Assembly: GCA_945903465.1 (NCBI GenBank)
Contig: CAMDOF010000025.1
Coordinates: 1 to 61,193, forward strand
Source: Opitutus sp. GAS368
Lineage (GTDB): Bacteria > Verrucomicrobiota > Verrucomicrobiia > Opitutales > Opitutaceae
Direction of reading: 5' to 3'
DNA: 61,193 bases
The position numbers and the translations under genes are program-made. Below, piece by piece: positions 1 to 9,656 of the stretch; the first letter of the stretch is position 1, and every line of letters begins with the position of its first letter. Under the pieces are notes generated by a model. That model was not told the origin of the DNA, searched no databases, and was given only the letters and a program-made list of their open reading frames with translations.

Positions 1-833
1 TTTTCACCGGGGGCGTGACCGGTCTTCGGCTCGACGGCGAAGCTCCAGATGGCGGCGTGGTTTTTTCTCAGCGTCGGGACCACGGCGAGATTCTCCTCCT
101 TGGACGGACGCGCAAGAAAGGGATCGTCCTCGCCGAAGATGACCAACCCCGGCACCTGCGCCGCGCCGGGCTGATACACCTGAAACGTGATGCCGGGGCG
201 CATCGACACCCAGCCCCAGACGCGATCGACCTCGGTGGCCGGAAAGATGGCGGAGAAACCGGTGCCGTTGGAGTGGCCGTAAAGAAAGAGAGGCGCGTGC
301 CGGAGTTCCGGATGGCGGGACCTGTCCGCAAACCCGTTCAGGCGTTCGTACAGCAGGTGCTTCGGCCAGAAGCCGCGCTGCATCGGGTTCCCGACAAACT
401 TGAAAATGGCCAGATGCAGCTCGCGGGCCAGCCTGCGGAGCCCAGGGTGCTTGAAGAGCGTCTCGCCGCTGCCGTGGCCGGAGATGACCACGATGCCTTT
501 CACGGCAGCGATTTCACCGGGCAGCCAAAGATCAAACTTAACCTCCTCCTTCTTGCCCTCGCCTTTTTGTCTTACCGCCTCGCGCCACTGCTCGTCGCTG
601 ACTTTCAAGTCCCAATTGCGGACGATGAGTTGCTGGGGCGACGGGGTTCCCCACTTTAGTTCATCCAGCACGCCGTCCCAGTTTTTCTGGTCTTTCGCCT
701 GGGTGTTGGCCCGCACCCAACTGAGGCTGTGGCATTCGGAAAGTTGGAGCGTCTCCGTCAGGTCTATATCGGCCGCGTGCAGCCCAGGAAGCAGCGCCAG
801 CAGGGAGGTCAGGAGTGTGAGTGAGTACTTCAC
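1..833 (-). CDS. secreted alpha/beta hydrolase, 3' end outside window
   Basis: Reading leftwards from a GTG at 833 gives an open frame that runs off the window edge (about 277 residues visible). AAAGGA lies six bases upstream of the GTG and overlaps the previous stop. The N-terminus (MKYSLTLLTSLLALLPG) is a signal peptide. A nucleophile elbow G-H-S-N-G places the likely catalytic serine at residue 188. It is preceded by an HGSG-type oxyanion stretch and followed by FGEDDPF (candidate acid) and GHAPGE (candidate histidine), so the Ser-Asp-His order of alpha/beta hydrolases is present. Only ten bases separate it from the beta-helix gene, so it should be the last visible gene of the carbohydrate operon. 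An esterase acting on a polysaccharide or its side groups is likely, but the substrate is not readable. Confidence 0.8.
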   Translation of the reverse strand, partial: MKYSLTLLTSLLALLPGLHAADIDLTETLQLSECHSLSWVRANTQAKDQKNWDGVLDELKWGTPSPQQLIVRNWDLKVSDEQWREAVRQKGEGKKEEVKFDLWLPGEIAAVKGIVVISGHGSGETLFKHPGLRRLARELHLAIFKFVGNPMQRGFWPKHLLYERLNGFADRSRHPELRHAPLFLYGHSNGTGFSAIFPATEVDRVWGWVSMRPGITFQVYQPGAAQVPGLVIFGEDDPFLARPSKEENLAVVPTLRKNHAAIWSFAVEPKTGHAPGE

Positions 834-843
834 GTTGTTCCTT

Positions 844-3168
844 TCAGTTCCCGGATGGCCCTGAGGCGGGTAGGCCGTGGTTTTTCCATTTCTGGGCCTG
901 CCGCATCTTCTCGAACGGGATCGGCTGAAATCCGGGAATTTTCTGGAAGACAACGGAATCGGGCCTGAGCGTGTAGTCGTGATGGGCCGCGTTCACGAAT
1001 CCGGGGTCGACGTCGGTCTCCCAATTTCCGCGGCGCATTCCGGGGAATTTTCCTCCGCTGATTGGGGAACCATTGCCCACGGCGAGGTTGTTAATGACCG
1101 AATTGCCCAGCGGGGCGGTTGGGTCCTTGGCCCTCACCTTCTGGTAGAGCTCAACGAATTCCGGATAAGAAGTTGAGAAGGGTGACTTGGTGACGTCGAG
1201 GTCTGCGACGAAGGCGCGCCCATACCCACCTGCGAATAAGTTCTGCGTACGCTCGAAGTCGTCGCCGCCGCCGACTACGCCGGCGGTGTTGTCTACGAAG
1301 ATGTTGTTTTCGATCCGGTTGAGGTGTCCGCCGGTGATGGCGATCAACTTCCCGTTGAATGTCACCGAGCGGAGAAGGTTGTTGGCTAGGACGTTGCCGT
1401 AAACCTCAAATCCGTAAACTGTGTTGTCGAGATAGATCCCGAAGAGCTGGGGGTTGCCGTCGCGCCCATTGTCGTGGATGTAGTTGTAGCGAATCCTGTT
1501 GCCCAGCATGGTGGGATTCTGATTCGAGTAAATGACTCCCGCATCGAGGCCGGTTAGGATGCCGTGCGCCATCTCGTTGTATTCGATGGTGTGATTATTG
1601 CCCAGGAGGAAAACGAGGGCCCCCTCGCCATGGTGAAGGTAGTTTCCCTGTACGAGGTTGCCGACGCCGTCCATTACGATGTTCTCAGCATAAAGACGAG
1701 TCCGTCGGCCGGTGTGATGGATGTTGCAGTTGCGGACGAAGTTTCCCGCCGGACTGAGTGTCTTGCGGTCGCCGCCGCCCAGGTAGACGCCTCCCGCGCC
1801 GTTCAGGTAGATGTGACAGCCATCGAATCCATTGTTGGTGCCGCCCTGACGGTTGAAGGCACTCGCGCCGAGTTGCGGCTCGTACTCGGGATGACCTGCC
1901 AGCCGTACGGTCAGAAGGCTTCGGTAGGCACCGGGCAGGTCCGGCAGCTCTCGCGCGGTCACGGGATCGTAACCGACTCCAATCATGGCCCCGGCGATGC
2001 CGCACTGGCGGATGGCGCACCGCTCGACCAGGTTGTTGGCTCCGCGCGTGATGGTCACGCCGATGGTCCGCGTTCCCTCGATCGTCAGGTTTCTCAACCG
2101 AATGTTGGAAGTCCCATTGAGCGAGATTACCGGCTCGTTAAGCACCGATACGCTCAGCACGCTTTCGTCACTCCAGGTCTGGGGCGGATACAGGTAGGCC
2201 TTTCCGGAGGCGCGGTCGATGTAGTACTCGCCGGGCTGGTCGAGTTCCTCCGGCACGTTGAAGAAGAACACCGGGAAGACGCTCTTCTGCCCCCATGTCT
2301 TCCACAGCCGAACCGGGTCGGCCAAGGTAATGGCGCCAGTTTTCGGATCGATGGACGAGATCCTGCGTTGCCTATGGGAGTAGGAGCGGACGAGCCCGCC
2401 GCCCACGTAGGGAGCGTTGGAAACGCTCCATCGCTTCACGTGGGCCGCCGCACGGCCGGCCGGCCAGCCCAAGACATCGTCATCGCTCCCGGAAGAGAAG
2501 AAGTTGGCGCCCGTGCTCAACGTGTCGTAACTCAGGCGATGGCCCTCCTTGTCCTTCTCACCTCCGTCGAGGCCGAGCGGGCCGATGAAGCCGAGCATGG
2601 AATAGTCGTCGTGCCGGTTGGGAAAGCGAGCCAGCTCGCAGAGCTGGTCGTCGACAAAAAGTTCAACCGGGGCAGGCGCGTAGCTCGCGTCCACCACGTC
2701 GGCCGAAGCGATATCCCCGAAGCCGGTGGAAACGTATGTCTTGAGATCGATCTCGAGGATATGACGACGGGCCGCCGGTTTGATGATCTTGCCGGTGAAG
2801 GCGGGGTCCGCCGATACAAGTCCCCTAGCCGGGATGCGCCGCGCGCCGGTCAGAACGACCTGCTCGGCGGGATCGCCCTGATAGATGACGGGAGCGCCGT
2901 CATTGCCCGAATCGCGCGCTTCTAGACGGAAGGCCTGCGTGCGTTCGTAGGCTCCACCCCGGAGGGTGACGGTGACACCTTCTTCCGGGAATCTCCCAGC
3001 AGCTTTGAGGTTCCGGATTGCGTCGCGGGCCCTTTCCAACGTGGCGAAGGGAGCCTGCCTGTTTCCTGGGTTGGTGTCCTTGCCGCTGGGGGACACAAAC
3101 AGCTCCGCGCTCATCGCGGCGTTACAGGAAAGGCAGACCGCAAGCGCTGTGATCACGTTCATCTTCAT
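844..3168 (-). CDS. secreted right-handed parallel beta-helix protein
   Basis: This is a 774-residue protein. The start at 3168 is chosen because GAGGAA sits seven bases upstream and a signal peptide (MKMNVITALAVCLSCNAAMSA) follows at once; a longer reading would run into the neighbouring gene. The mature N-terminus (LFVSPSGKDTNPGN...FATLERARDAI) is the opening typical of pectate-lyase-like beta-helix proteins. Repeated short N/G-rich rungs such as NNHTIEYNEM and NRIRYNYIHDN form the core. The family includes polysaccharide lyases, glycosidases and epimerases acting outside the cytoplasm. The neighbours (esterase 53 bases upstream, hydrolase 10 bases downstream, TonB receptor further upstream) support polysaccharide breakdown. 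No catalytic residues can be assigned by eye. Confidence 0.88.
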   Translation of the reverse strand: MKMNVITALAVCLSCNAAMSAELFVSPSGKDTNPGNRQAPFATLERARDAIRNLKAAGRFPEEGVTVTLRGGAYERTQAFRLEARDSGNDGAPVIYQGDPAEQVVLTGARRIPARGLVSADPAFTGKIIKPAARRHILEIDLKTYVSTGFGDIASADVVDASYAPAPVELFVDDQLCELARFPNRHDDYSMLGFIGPLGLDGGEKDKEGHRLSYDTLSTGANFFSSGSDDDVLGWPAGRAAAHVKRWSVSNAPYVGGGLVRSYSHRQRRISSIDPKTGAITLADPVRLWKTWGQKSVFPVFFFNVPEELDQPGEYYIDRASGKAYLYPPQTWSDESVLSVSVLNEPVISLNGTSNIRLRNLTIEGTRTIGVTITRGANNLVERCAIRQCGIAGAMIGVGYDPVTARELPDLPGAYRSLLTVRLAGHPEYEPQLGASAFNRQGGTNNGFDGCHIYLNGAGGVYLGGGDRKTLSPAGNFVRNCNIHHTGRRTRLYAENIVMDGVGNLVQGNYLHHGEGALVFLLGNNHTIEYNEMAHGILTGLDAGVIYSNQNPTMLGNRIRYNYIHDNGRDGNPQLFGIYLDNTVYGFEVYGNVLANNLLRSVTFNGKLIAITGGHLNRIENNIFVDNTAGVVGGGDDFERTQNLFAGGYGRAFVADLDVTKSPFSTSYPEFVELYQKVRAKDPTAPLGNSVINNLAVGNGSPISGGKFPGMRRGNWETDVDPGFVNAAHHDYTLRPDSVVFQKIPGFQPIPFEKMRQAQKWKNHGLPASGPSGN

Positions 3169-3221
3169 ACAATATTCCTCTATGTCTTCTGAGTGTAGCT
3201 GATCGGATTCAAATGCCCTTG

Positions 3222-4853
3222 CTACTCTAGTTGCTTTTCCAACCACGGGATGATCTTCTCCGCCCAAACCTCTCCGTGGTGGACTAGGCCGATGCGCGAG
3301 AAGTGAACGTCTTTGCCGCCCATACCGCGATTTTCGCCGCGCAACAGATCAGTGTCAGGACCGGGAAATGCGATACCGTCAGCGTAGAGCTGCTCCTTCG
3401 CCTTGCGCGTAGCCGGTACGCCGAGTTGTGCGACTATCCACGGAAAACTCCAACCAGCCTGACAATTCGACTGCTCGATAATGGTCTTGAGCCGCGCATA
3501 GTATTCGGCTTGTGGCGTTGCCCCGTCCGACTCGCCCTGATGCCAAAGCACCGCGCGAAACGCTTGCGGGCCAAGTTGCAAGATTCGCGTTTGCATCCAG
3601 ACGAATAATTCACCACCGGGATTCCATCGTTCCACGCTCGTGGCGCCGTGCCCGGTCACCGCAAACGCAACAGGAACCCCGAAATGCCGCGCCAGCATGT
3701 CCCCAAGCGGGGGATAGAAGCTACCACGCCTGCTTGCGTCGTGAACGCCCGGCTGCGGATCGTTGGCAGGTCGCCAGATCTCACCGCTGAACGTTGCTAC
3801 TAACCCGGACATCGGCTGGAGTTTTTCGCTTCCGAAGTTGGTGGAGTTGGATTGACCGCCTGCCACGAAGACTTCGCCCACGCCGACATGTTCGATGACC
3901 TGCGCGGCGACAACTTGACCTTTCCTCAGAGCGCGGATTTCGCAGCGATACCAACCGCCCGCCGGCATCGTGACCTGAACCGCGAAAGCATGAGTCACCG
4001 GATTGAGTGGCAGTTCATGCCAATCATTTCCCGTCCGATATTGCATGAGATCGCACGCCCCCGTGAACCGGCCACGAATCGCAACCGTGCCCTCCGTTCG
4101 CGTCCGCCGCTGGAACACTTGCCAATCCAGTGGCGCCATCACCGTCAGCGGTTCGGGGTAAACCGACGACTCTGCGAACAACGCCGCTTCCTCCGGCGTT
4201 GCCGGTGCGGCGCGCAAGGTCATGATCCGCATTTGCCCTGGCGGCACATCAAGGCGGACTTTTTCCGAGTCGTAGATGGCGTCAAATCCCTTGAGAGCGA
4301 GCAACTGCCCGGAATAGTAGACCTTCACCTCGTTCAAGTTGGAAACGGTCGTGGGTGTGCGCGCGAACGACACACATTTCCCCTCGCTGCCCGAATCGGT
4401 CTGGATACCTTCGGTGCTCCGGTTAAGCGTCAGGAAGAGTCGAAACGCTTGGGCGGTTCGATTGGTGATCTGACAGGTGATGCCGGTGGGGGAGAACTCG
4501 TAGCGAATCGTCGCGGTCTCGCCACTGCAGACGAGCACGTTCGTCTCCGGCTGAGTGATGGCGGCGCAGACATGATCGCGCTCGTTCGCGTTATGCTGTC
4601 TGCCAGCATTGATTGCCAGCGGCACGGACACAAAGGTCCTCTTCCCGACCTTCAATTCCGAAAGCAATCCCGTGGGCGGCACGATGGCGGAATAAGTTCC
4701 GCCAGTCGCGATGTATTGACCGTCGCGCTTTACCAGGTGAGATTCGTCAGCAGCGGCACTAGACAACGCGAACAGCGGTGCCAGCCGCACGGCGGCTGCA
4801 AGCGTGAAGATGAGTGCTTGAGTCGGCTTCTTTATGCGCTGATCCAATTTCAT
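3222..4853 (-). CDS. sialate O-acetylesterase-type (SASA/SGNH) carbohydrate esterase
   Basis: This is a 543-residue exported protein. An N-terminal hydrophobic segment (about residues 10-34) looks like a signal peptide. Residues about 40-320 form an accessory beta-rich part. The SASA hydrolase domain follows: block I GGQSNS with the nucleophile serine near 335, the block WHQGESD at 437-443, and the catalytic Asp-x-His in KDVHFS at 515-519. These enzymes remove O-acetyl groups from sialic acids or from plant and algal glycans. The position between a TonB receptor and a beta-helix protein favours deacetylation of an imported or surface-bound polysaccharide. The exact substrate is unknown. Confidence 0.88.
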   Translation of the reverse strand: MKLDQRIKKPTQALIFTLAAAVRLAPLFALSSAAADESHLVKRDGQYIATGGTYSAIVPPTGLLSELKVGKRTFVSVPLAINAGRQHNANERDHVCAAITQPETNVLVCSGETATIRYEFSPTGITCQITNRTAQAFRLFLTLNRSTEGIQTDSGSEGKCVSFARTPTTVSNLNEVKVYYSGQLLALKGFDAIYDSEKVRLDVPPGQMRIMTLRAAPATPEEAALFAESSVYPEPLTVMAPLDWQVFQRRTRTEGTVAIRGRFTGACDLMQYRTGNDWHELPLNPVTHAFAVQVTMPAGGWYRCEIRALRKGQVVAAQVIEHVGVGEVFVAGGQSNSTNFGSEKLQPMSGLVATFSGEIWRPANDPQPGVHDASRRGSFYPPLGDMLARHFGVPVAFAVTGHGATSVERWNPGGELFVWMQTRILQLGPQAFRAVLWHQGESDGATPQAEYYARLKTIIEQSNCQAGWSFPWIVAQLGVPATRKAKEQLYADGIAFPGPDTDLLRGENRGMGGKDVHFSRIGLVHHGEVWAEKIIPWLEKQLE

Positions 4854-5046
4854 TGTGTTTTGGCGTGTAAACGTCGCGATTTGGCAGGACCGGTACGATC
4901 GGGGAGCCTGAAGGCAACCGCCTTGTCGGCCGTGAATTCACCGGATCCGGCACACCCAGCAGACGACTTGGTCGCAGTCCATTCCCTTGGTCCCTCTGTC
5001 CCTTGCTCCTTTTGTCCTTTTGTCCCTTTTTCTCGGCGCCGCCTGA

Positions 5047-8000
5047 CTAGAAATCGAACGTGGTCGTGAAGATGAATTGGCGGCGACTCACAATGCGCCA
5101 GGCGGAGATCGAGCCATCGGGGTCGGCTACGATCGGCTGCAAGCGACCCCCCTCGGTCAGGTTGCGGACATTGAGCTGAAATGTAGCGTTCACCTTGTCT
5201 CCGAACCGGGTGCGGTAGCCCGCAAAGGCATCGACGTACAGGTGGGCCTTGTCGTAGATCGGCTGATACGGATCGTATTCAGTGATGACGGCCGGCAGCC
5301 GCTGTTTGCCCCAGTAGCCAATCGCCCCTTTGTCCTCCCATCGCAGCGCGCCGCCCACATTGATCCGCTTGAGAACCCGGTGATCGGTCAGCCCCGCAAG
5401 TCTCAGGTTGGTCATGGCGTTGACCCGGTACTTGCGAATTTGCGGATTCGACAGCCCCTCGCTCGCAAGTTGCAGGGCCAGCGGCGCCCGGATGGCCTGT
5501 TCGACACTGACCGCTGCGGTCGTGTTCACAGCCACACCGCTCCCGTAGGCGTGAGTGAACCACGGGACACCCAGTTCCGGATCCATGATCGTCGGCCACA
5601 CCTTCATACGGTCGCTCAAATACTGGGCCAGTTCCCGGCCGATATTCGCCTGAATCGTCTCTGACTCCGTGACATTCATCTTCATGGTCCAGAATTTCGT
5701 CGGATTGTAATTGATCTCGAGTTCACGGCCGCGCGCAATCTGATCCGACGTCCCGGACTGGCCCACCCGGAATGGATTCAAAAAGCTGACCGGCACCTGC
5801 ATGATTGCAGCCACCCGGGCGTTGATTTCATCCGATGTGAGCGTCTCTCCCTTCGCGACGGCGGCGCGCTGCACCCATCCCGTAGCGATGGGCCCCAGCT
5901 GGTACGACTGCCCTGCCGGAGGTTCAGCACCCACTCCAGACGGGCGATCAACCCCAATCAGGCGTGAAGCAAAAATGGCGACATTGCTGTTACGGGACTT
6001 GACTTGCTTGGTGGTGTATTGGTTCGCCCGCACCACCAGCTTTCCCGCGAAAAGATTGAGCATGAAGCCATAGTCCTCACCGTGGCCGGAGGGATCGGGC
6101 AACGGCCGCAGATATATGTCCGTGGCAAGCGGAGCGGGCTGAAAACTCTGAGACTTGTTGGCGTATACGCTGAGCCACCGAGTTGGCTTCACCACCACGC
6201 CGGAAGTCCGCGTCGGACCCTTGCCTAGCGTCCAATCTCCCGGCGCCCACCGCAGGAAGGACCCTTCGTCGACCGTGTAGCCATCGGGGTTGAGGGCGGG
6301 CTGCGATCCAGGCCGACTGTAGCGGGCGTCGTGCCGGAGGCCAAAGGTCGTCACGATGCGGTTCTTCAAGAAGCGATTCTGGAGGGTAACACCGCGAGTC
6401 TTGAGTTCCGTCCAGGAGATGCTGCCACTATTCCACGCCGGAGCGATCAAGGCCGACTCAGTTACCCACTGCCCACCGGGATTAAGGGTCGTGGTGATGG
6501 GATAGGTTCCGACCTTGTAGTCAGCCGGGGCGTATTCCACGTTTTGTCCCTGGTTGTCTCCCAGGTAAAGAAACGGATAGGGCCGGCCCACAGTGGTGCC
6601 CATGGGCAAACCGCTCGATGCCGCTCCGGAGCGGACGGCTTTATTCAGCCATGCGTGATCGGAGATCACGACTTCCTCGTACGCGCGACTCCACGATCTG
6701 TAGTCTTTATACTCATAGAACGCTCCCACCTCGTGCTGGCCCAGCCAGCGTTTCCAGTTCTGATCGCGCGAGAAGTCGAGCTTGTAAGCCAGTTGGGCCC
6801 GATAAGTATCGCGATCGAGTGCGTTCAAGTTCAGCGTGTGATTGAGGCCGATGAAGGGGCGGAGGAAACCCGGATTGGGGCGTCCGTCGGGCAGGTTCTT
6901 GTTTACATCGACAGTCAATATGGACTGGGTCAGGTTGCCAACGACGTTACGTGTGAGGCGATCGGTCTTTTCGCGAAACCAACCCAGTTGGACAAATGCA
7001 CTCTGGCGGCGGGTCGTGAACAGTGACTGATCGATCAAAATCGAGGCGATTTCGTTCTTGTCATCCGTGCGGTTAGGCGCGCCGAGGTTGATGCGCGACC
7101 AGTCGTAAATCGCCTTCGACGTGAGCGCCGGATAGTCGATCACTAGGGGCTGGGTCACGCGGTATCCGGTAGGATCCACGTTCATCCCCTGCAGGTTGCG
7201 CCCTTGTGCAGAGTTCATGCCCCACCACATGAACCCGCTCGGATCGATCATGAATATCGAATTACCAGTATACACTCCAGTGCGGCTGAAATAGTTTTGG
7301 ACGCCCACGGATGTTACCCCATTCAGCGTCGCCGAATTAGTCAGCGGATCCCAGGTTGGCGATCCGACTTCGCGCCACGCGCTGATAGATTCGCGGGGCG
7401 TGGTGGTGTTGGGCCGGTTGCCGTAGCTGTGATAGTACAGGTAGGATCCGGCGATCGTCGTGGTCTTGAAGGGCTGCCAGCGCACCATGCCGCTGAAGCG
7501 CTCGGTCAGGACTCCCGAGGGTTTCAGTTGAAAGCCCTCGCGCTGGGCCACGGCGGTTCCGCGCACCGCCAGTTTCCCCGGCGTCAAGACGCGGTTCAAG
7601 TCGAGGCTCGTGCGGTAGCCGTCGAAGCTGTCGACCCGCGCGCTCACCTGGGAGCGATTGCGGGAGAGATTCGCCGAGGAGCGCACCGTGTTCACTGTGC
7701 CGCTGGAGTTACCGATGCCGAAGACGGTGGAGTTGGGTCCGCGCCCGATTTCCACGGCATCGACGTCCAGCGCATCGATGGGCGTGCGCCCGCTGGTCTC
7801 GAAATTGCCGAAGGAGACATTGGCCGCCCCGATGCCGCGAATGCGGTTGGCGCTGAGCGGATTGAACTGCGTATTGTCGATCGCCACCTGGTTGCGATCG
7901 AACGCGAAATCGGTGAAGGTGGCGGTGCCCTCGGTGCCGGCCTCGTAGGCGAAAATGTCGTCCATATTGAGCAGGGCGAGATCGATCATCTGCTCTTTGG

Positions 8001-8760
8001 TGACGACCGAGATCGACGCGCCGATGTCCTCGAGCTTCGTGTTCATTCGGGTGCCCGACATCGAATTTGCGCCGTAGTAGCCCGCGTCCTTTTCCGACGT
8101 TACCATGAAGGGTGAGAGTTCGACCGTTTCGCTCGTGGCGGGCGCGACCGGAGCGGTTTGGGCCGAGGCTTCAGCGGCGCCAAACGCGAGCAGGCTGAGG
8201 ATCGAGAGCAGTTTGGGGGATTTCATCGGAGTTTGGGGAGCGTTCGTCTGGTTTCGGGGATTCGCGGCAGGTTCCGCCGGCTTGGCGGGGGGGGGAATGG
8301 GTGTCGGTGAAATTCCCGGTCGGACCTGAGGTGCCAGCGTCTTCACTGCGATGGAGCCGCTGTCCGTTTGCACCGCGATCAGGCTCGTGCCGGCGAGAAT
8401 CCGGTCGATGGCCTCGCGGGGTGTGAACTCCCCCTTGACTGCGTTCGTGCGCACGCTCGTGGCGTCGTCGGCGACGTAGAGCAGTTGCACGCGCGACTGC
8501 GCGATGAACTGCTTAAAAACCGCCGCCGCTTCACCCGAGGGAAGATCGAAGGACCGCTTGGCCGACGCCTCGGGCATGGTCGCAGCCGCACTCCCCGAGA
8601 CCAGCATACAGCCCACCGCGAAATGCATCGCATAGGTCGGCGGAAAGTAGACGCGGGGTAGGGGCATCGTTACTAAGACGAACCACCGCAAAAAACAGTT
8701 AGAGTTGGGCCAACGAAGCAGCGCGTAGCGGCGGGCGGGCAACGGTGTCATGCGCAGCAT
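5047..8760 (-). CDS. TonB-dependent outer-membrane receptor with N-terminal STN domain
   Basis: Up to 1237 residues. The STN (secretin and TonB N-terminus) domain spans about 70-141 (SFDLPSGEAAAVFKQF...) and is the part that contacts a FecR partner. A proline-rich linker (142-178) follows. Then comes a second, complete-looking signal peptide at 179-203 (MKSPKLLSILSLLAFGAAEA...), then ETVELSPFMV, the plug (TKLEDIGASISVVTKEQ) and the 22-strand barrel ending RRQFIFTTTFDF. The terminal Phe suits BAM-dependent insertion. The start is uncertain: ATGs at 8667 and 8628 also precede the first signal peptide and no start has a strong ribosome site. It heads the esterase, beta-helix and hydrolase genes and probably imports oligosaccharide under control of the ECF/FecR pair upstream. 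Confidence 0.93.
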   Translation of the reverse strand: MLRMTPLPARRYALLRWPNSNCFLRWFVLVTMPLPRVYFPPTYAMHFAVGCMLVSGSAAATMPEASAKRSFDLPSGEAAAVFKQFIAQSRVQLLYVADDATSVRTNAVKGEFTPREAIDRILAGTSLIAVQTDSGSIAVKTLAPQVRPGISPTPIPPPAKPAEPAANPRNQTNAPQTPMKSPKLLSILSLLAFGAAEASAQTAPVAPATSETVELSPFMVTSEKDAGYYGANSMSGTRMNTKLEDIGASISVVTKEQMIDLALLNMDDIFAYEAGTEGTATFTDFAFDRNQVAIDNTQFNPLSANRIRGIGAANVSFGNFETSGRTPIDALDVDAVEIGRGPNSTVFGIGNSSGTVNTVRSSANLSRNRSQVSARVDSFDGYRTSLDLNRVLTPGKLAVRGTAVAQREGFQLKPSGVLTERFSGMVRWQPFKTTTIAGSYLYYHSYGNRPNTTTPRESISAWREVGSPTWDPLTNSATLNGVTSVGVQNYFSRTGVYTGNSIFMIDPSGFMWWGMNSAQGRNLQGMNVDPTGYRVTQPLVIDYPALTSKAIYDWSRINLGAPNRTDDKNEIASILIDQSLFTTRRQSAFVQLGWFREKTDRLTRNVVGNLTQSILTVDVNKNLPDGRPNPGFLRPFIGLNHTLNLNALDRDTYRAQLAYKLDFSRDQNWKRWLGQHEVGAFYEYKDYRSWSRAYEEVVISDHAWLNKAVRSGAASSGLPMGTTVGRPYPFLYLGDNQGQNVEYAPADYKVGTYPITTTLNPGGQWVTESALIAPAWNSGSISWTELKTRGVTLQNRFLKNRIVTTFGLRHDARYSRPGSQPALNPDGYTVDEGSFLRWAPGDWTLGKGPTRTSGVVVKPTRWLSVYANKSQSFQPAPLATDIYLRPLPDPSGHGEDYGFMLNLFAGKLVVRANQYTTKQVKSRNSNVAIFASRLIGVDRPSGVGAEPPAGQSYQLGPIATGWVQRAAVAKGETLTSDEINARVAAIMQVPVSFLNPFRVGQSGTSDQIARGRELEINYNPTKFWTMKMNVTESETIQANIGRELAQYLSDRMKVWPTIMDPELGVPWFTHAYGSGVAVNTTAAVSVEQAIRAPLALQLASEGLSNPQIRKYRVNAMTNLRLAGLTDHRVLKRINVGGALRWEDKGAIGYWGKQRLPAVITEYDPYQPIYDKAHLYVDAFAGYRTRFGDKVNATFQLNVRNLTEGGRLQPIVADPDGSISAWRIVSRRQFIFTTTFDF

Positions 8761-8867
8761 AGACTGTCAGCCCAAGCCGTTTACCGAAGGGATACCTGCG
8801 CTCCAGCTTTCCGATCGGCGCTCAGTTATGGATTGCAGATCATACGTCATTGAAGGAGTGTCTAACG

Positions 8868-9179
8868 ATGATCACTTTTGTCGAGGATGAGCAATTCACC
8901 AAAGCGGCCGACCGGCTGCTCAGTGGTGATGAACTCTTTGCCCTCATGCAGAAGCTCGCGGCGGAGCCCGAGGCCGGTGACATGATTCCGCAGTCGGGTG
9001 GGTGTCGAAAGCTCCGTTTCGCCGCCAGGGGCAAAGGCTCCCGCGGTTGAGCCCGCGTGATCTATTTTTATCGATCCAGCGCCGGGCAAATCTTGCTCCT
9101 GGAAATTTACGCCAAGAACGAAAAGACCAATCTTTCTCCCAACGAACTCAAGGTTCTTAAACAAAAGGCCAAGTCATGA
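8868..9179 (+). pseudogene. HigB/RelE-type toxin gene interrupted by in-frame TGA
   Basis: The ATG at 8868 has AAGGAG nine bases upstream. The frame reads MITFVEDEQFTKAADRLLSG...GCRKLRFAARGKGSRG and then meets TGA at 9048-9050. The same frame continues without any shift as ARVIYFYRSSAGQILLLEIYAKNE...KQKAKS to a TGA at 9177-9179. The joined product, 103 residues plus the stop position, has the size and C-terminal pattern (R-V-I-Y-F...Y-A-K-N-E) of RelE-superfamily toxins of the HigB group. The stop falls where relatives usually have a second Gly (GG), so a single GGA-to-TGA change would explain it. The real stop overlaps the antitoxin ATG (ATGA), the usual toxin-first HigBA layout. The toxin is probably inactive. 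Confidence 0.8.
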
Positions 9180-9550
9180 AACCCGCAGAACTCAAAGAAA
9201 TCGTGCGCCGCAAAACGGCCCTGCTCACCGGCACGACCCGGCCCGGCCGCGTCACGCAACTCGTGCCCAACGGCAAAGGCGGCTACGTGCGGCGGCTGAT
9301 CAACCCAGAGACCTATCGCAAGGCGCAGGCGGCCGACCAAGCTGCGAGCGTGACGGCGGCGAGGGCGAAGCTCGGGCTTTCCCAGCGGGAGATGGCTACC
9401 TTGATGGGCATTTCCCCACGGACCCTTCAGAACTGGGAACAGGGCCAGCGCGAACCCGACCAGGCGGCGAAAATGCTGCTGCGCGTGGCCGTGCGGCATC
9501 CGCAGTCCGTGCTCGACGCGGCCGAGCCAGTTTTGGCCCGAGCGGGTTGA
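9176..9550 (+). CDS. HigA-type antitoxin, XRE family
   Basis: This is a 124-residue protein whose ATG overlaps the toxin stop by four bases. The C-terminal half is a helix-turn-helix of the XRE class (ARAKLGLSQREMATLMGISPRTLQNWEQGQREPDQAA). The N-terminal half has the GYVRRLINPETYRKAQ segment common in antitoxins that pair with the neighbouring RelE-like toxin. It should bind and neutralise the toxin and repress its own operon. The antitoxin frame is intact while the toxin carries a stop. It may therefore persist as an orphan regulator. Confidence 0.87.
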   Translation: MKPAELKEIVRRKTALLTGTTRPGRVTQLVPNGKGGYVRRLINPETYRKAQAADQAASVTAARAKLGLSQREMATLMGISPRTLQNWEQGQREPDQAAKMLLRVAVRHPQSVLDAAEPVLARAG

Positions 9551-9656
9551 GTGGGCATTCGTGGTCATCGCAGGACTCGGGTAGCGGAGGGTCTGCAAAA
9601 CGTAACTCGGCAAAGTAACGGACCCGACGTCCTCATGCCCAACACCACGCCCGGCG

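Noticed and set aside
9048..9050. Selenocysteine or programmed readthrough at the toxin TGA
   Set aside because: Relatives of this toxin have glycine here, not cysteine, and I see no selenocysteine-insertion hairpin just downstream; a nonsense mutation is simpler.
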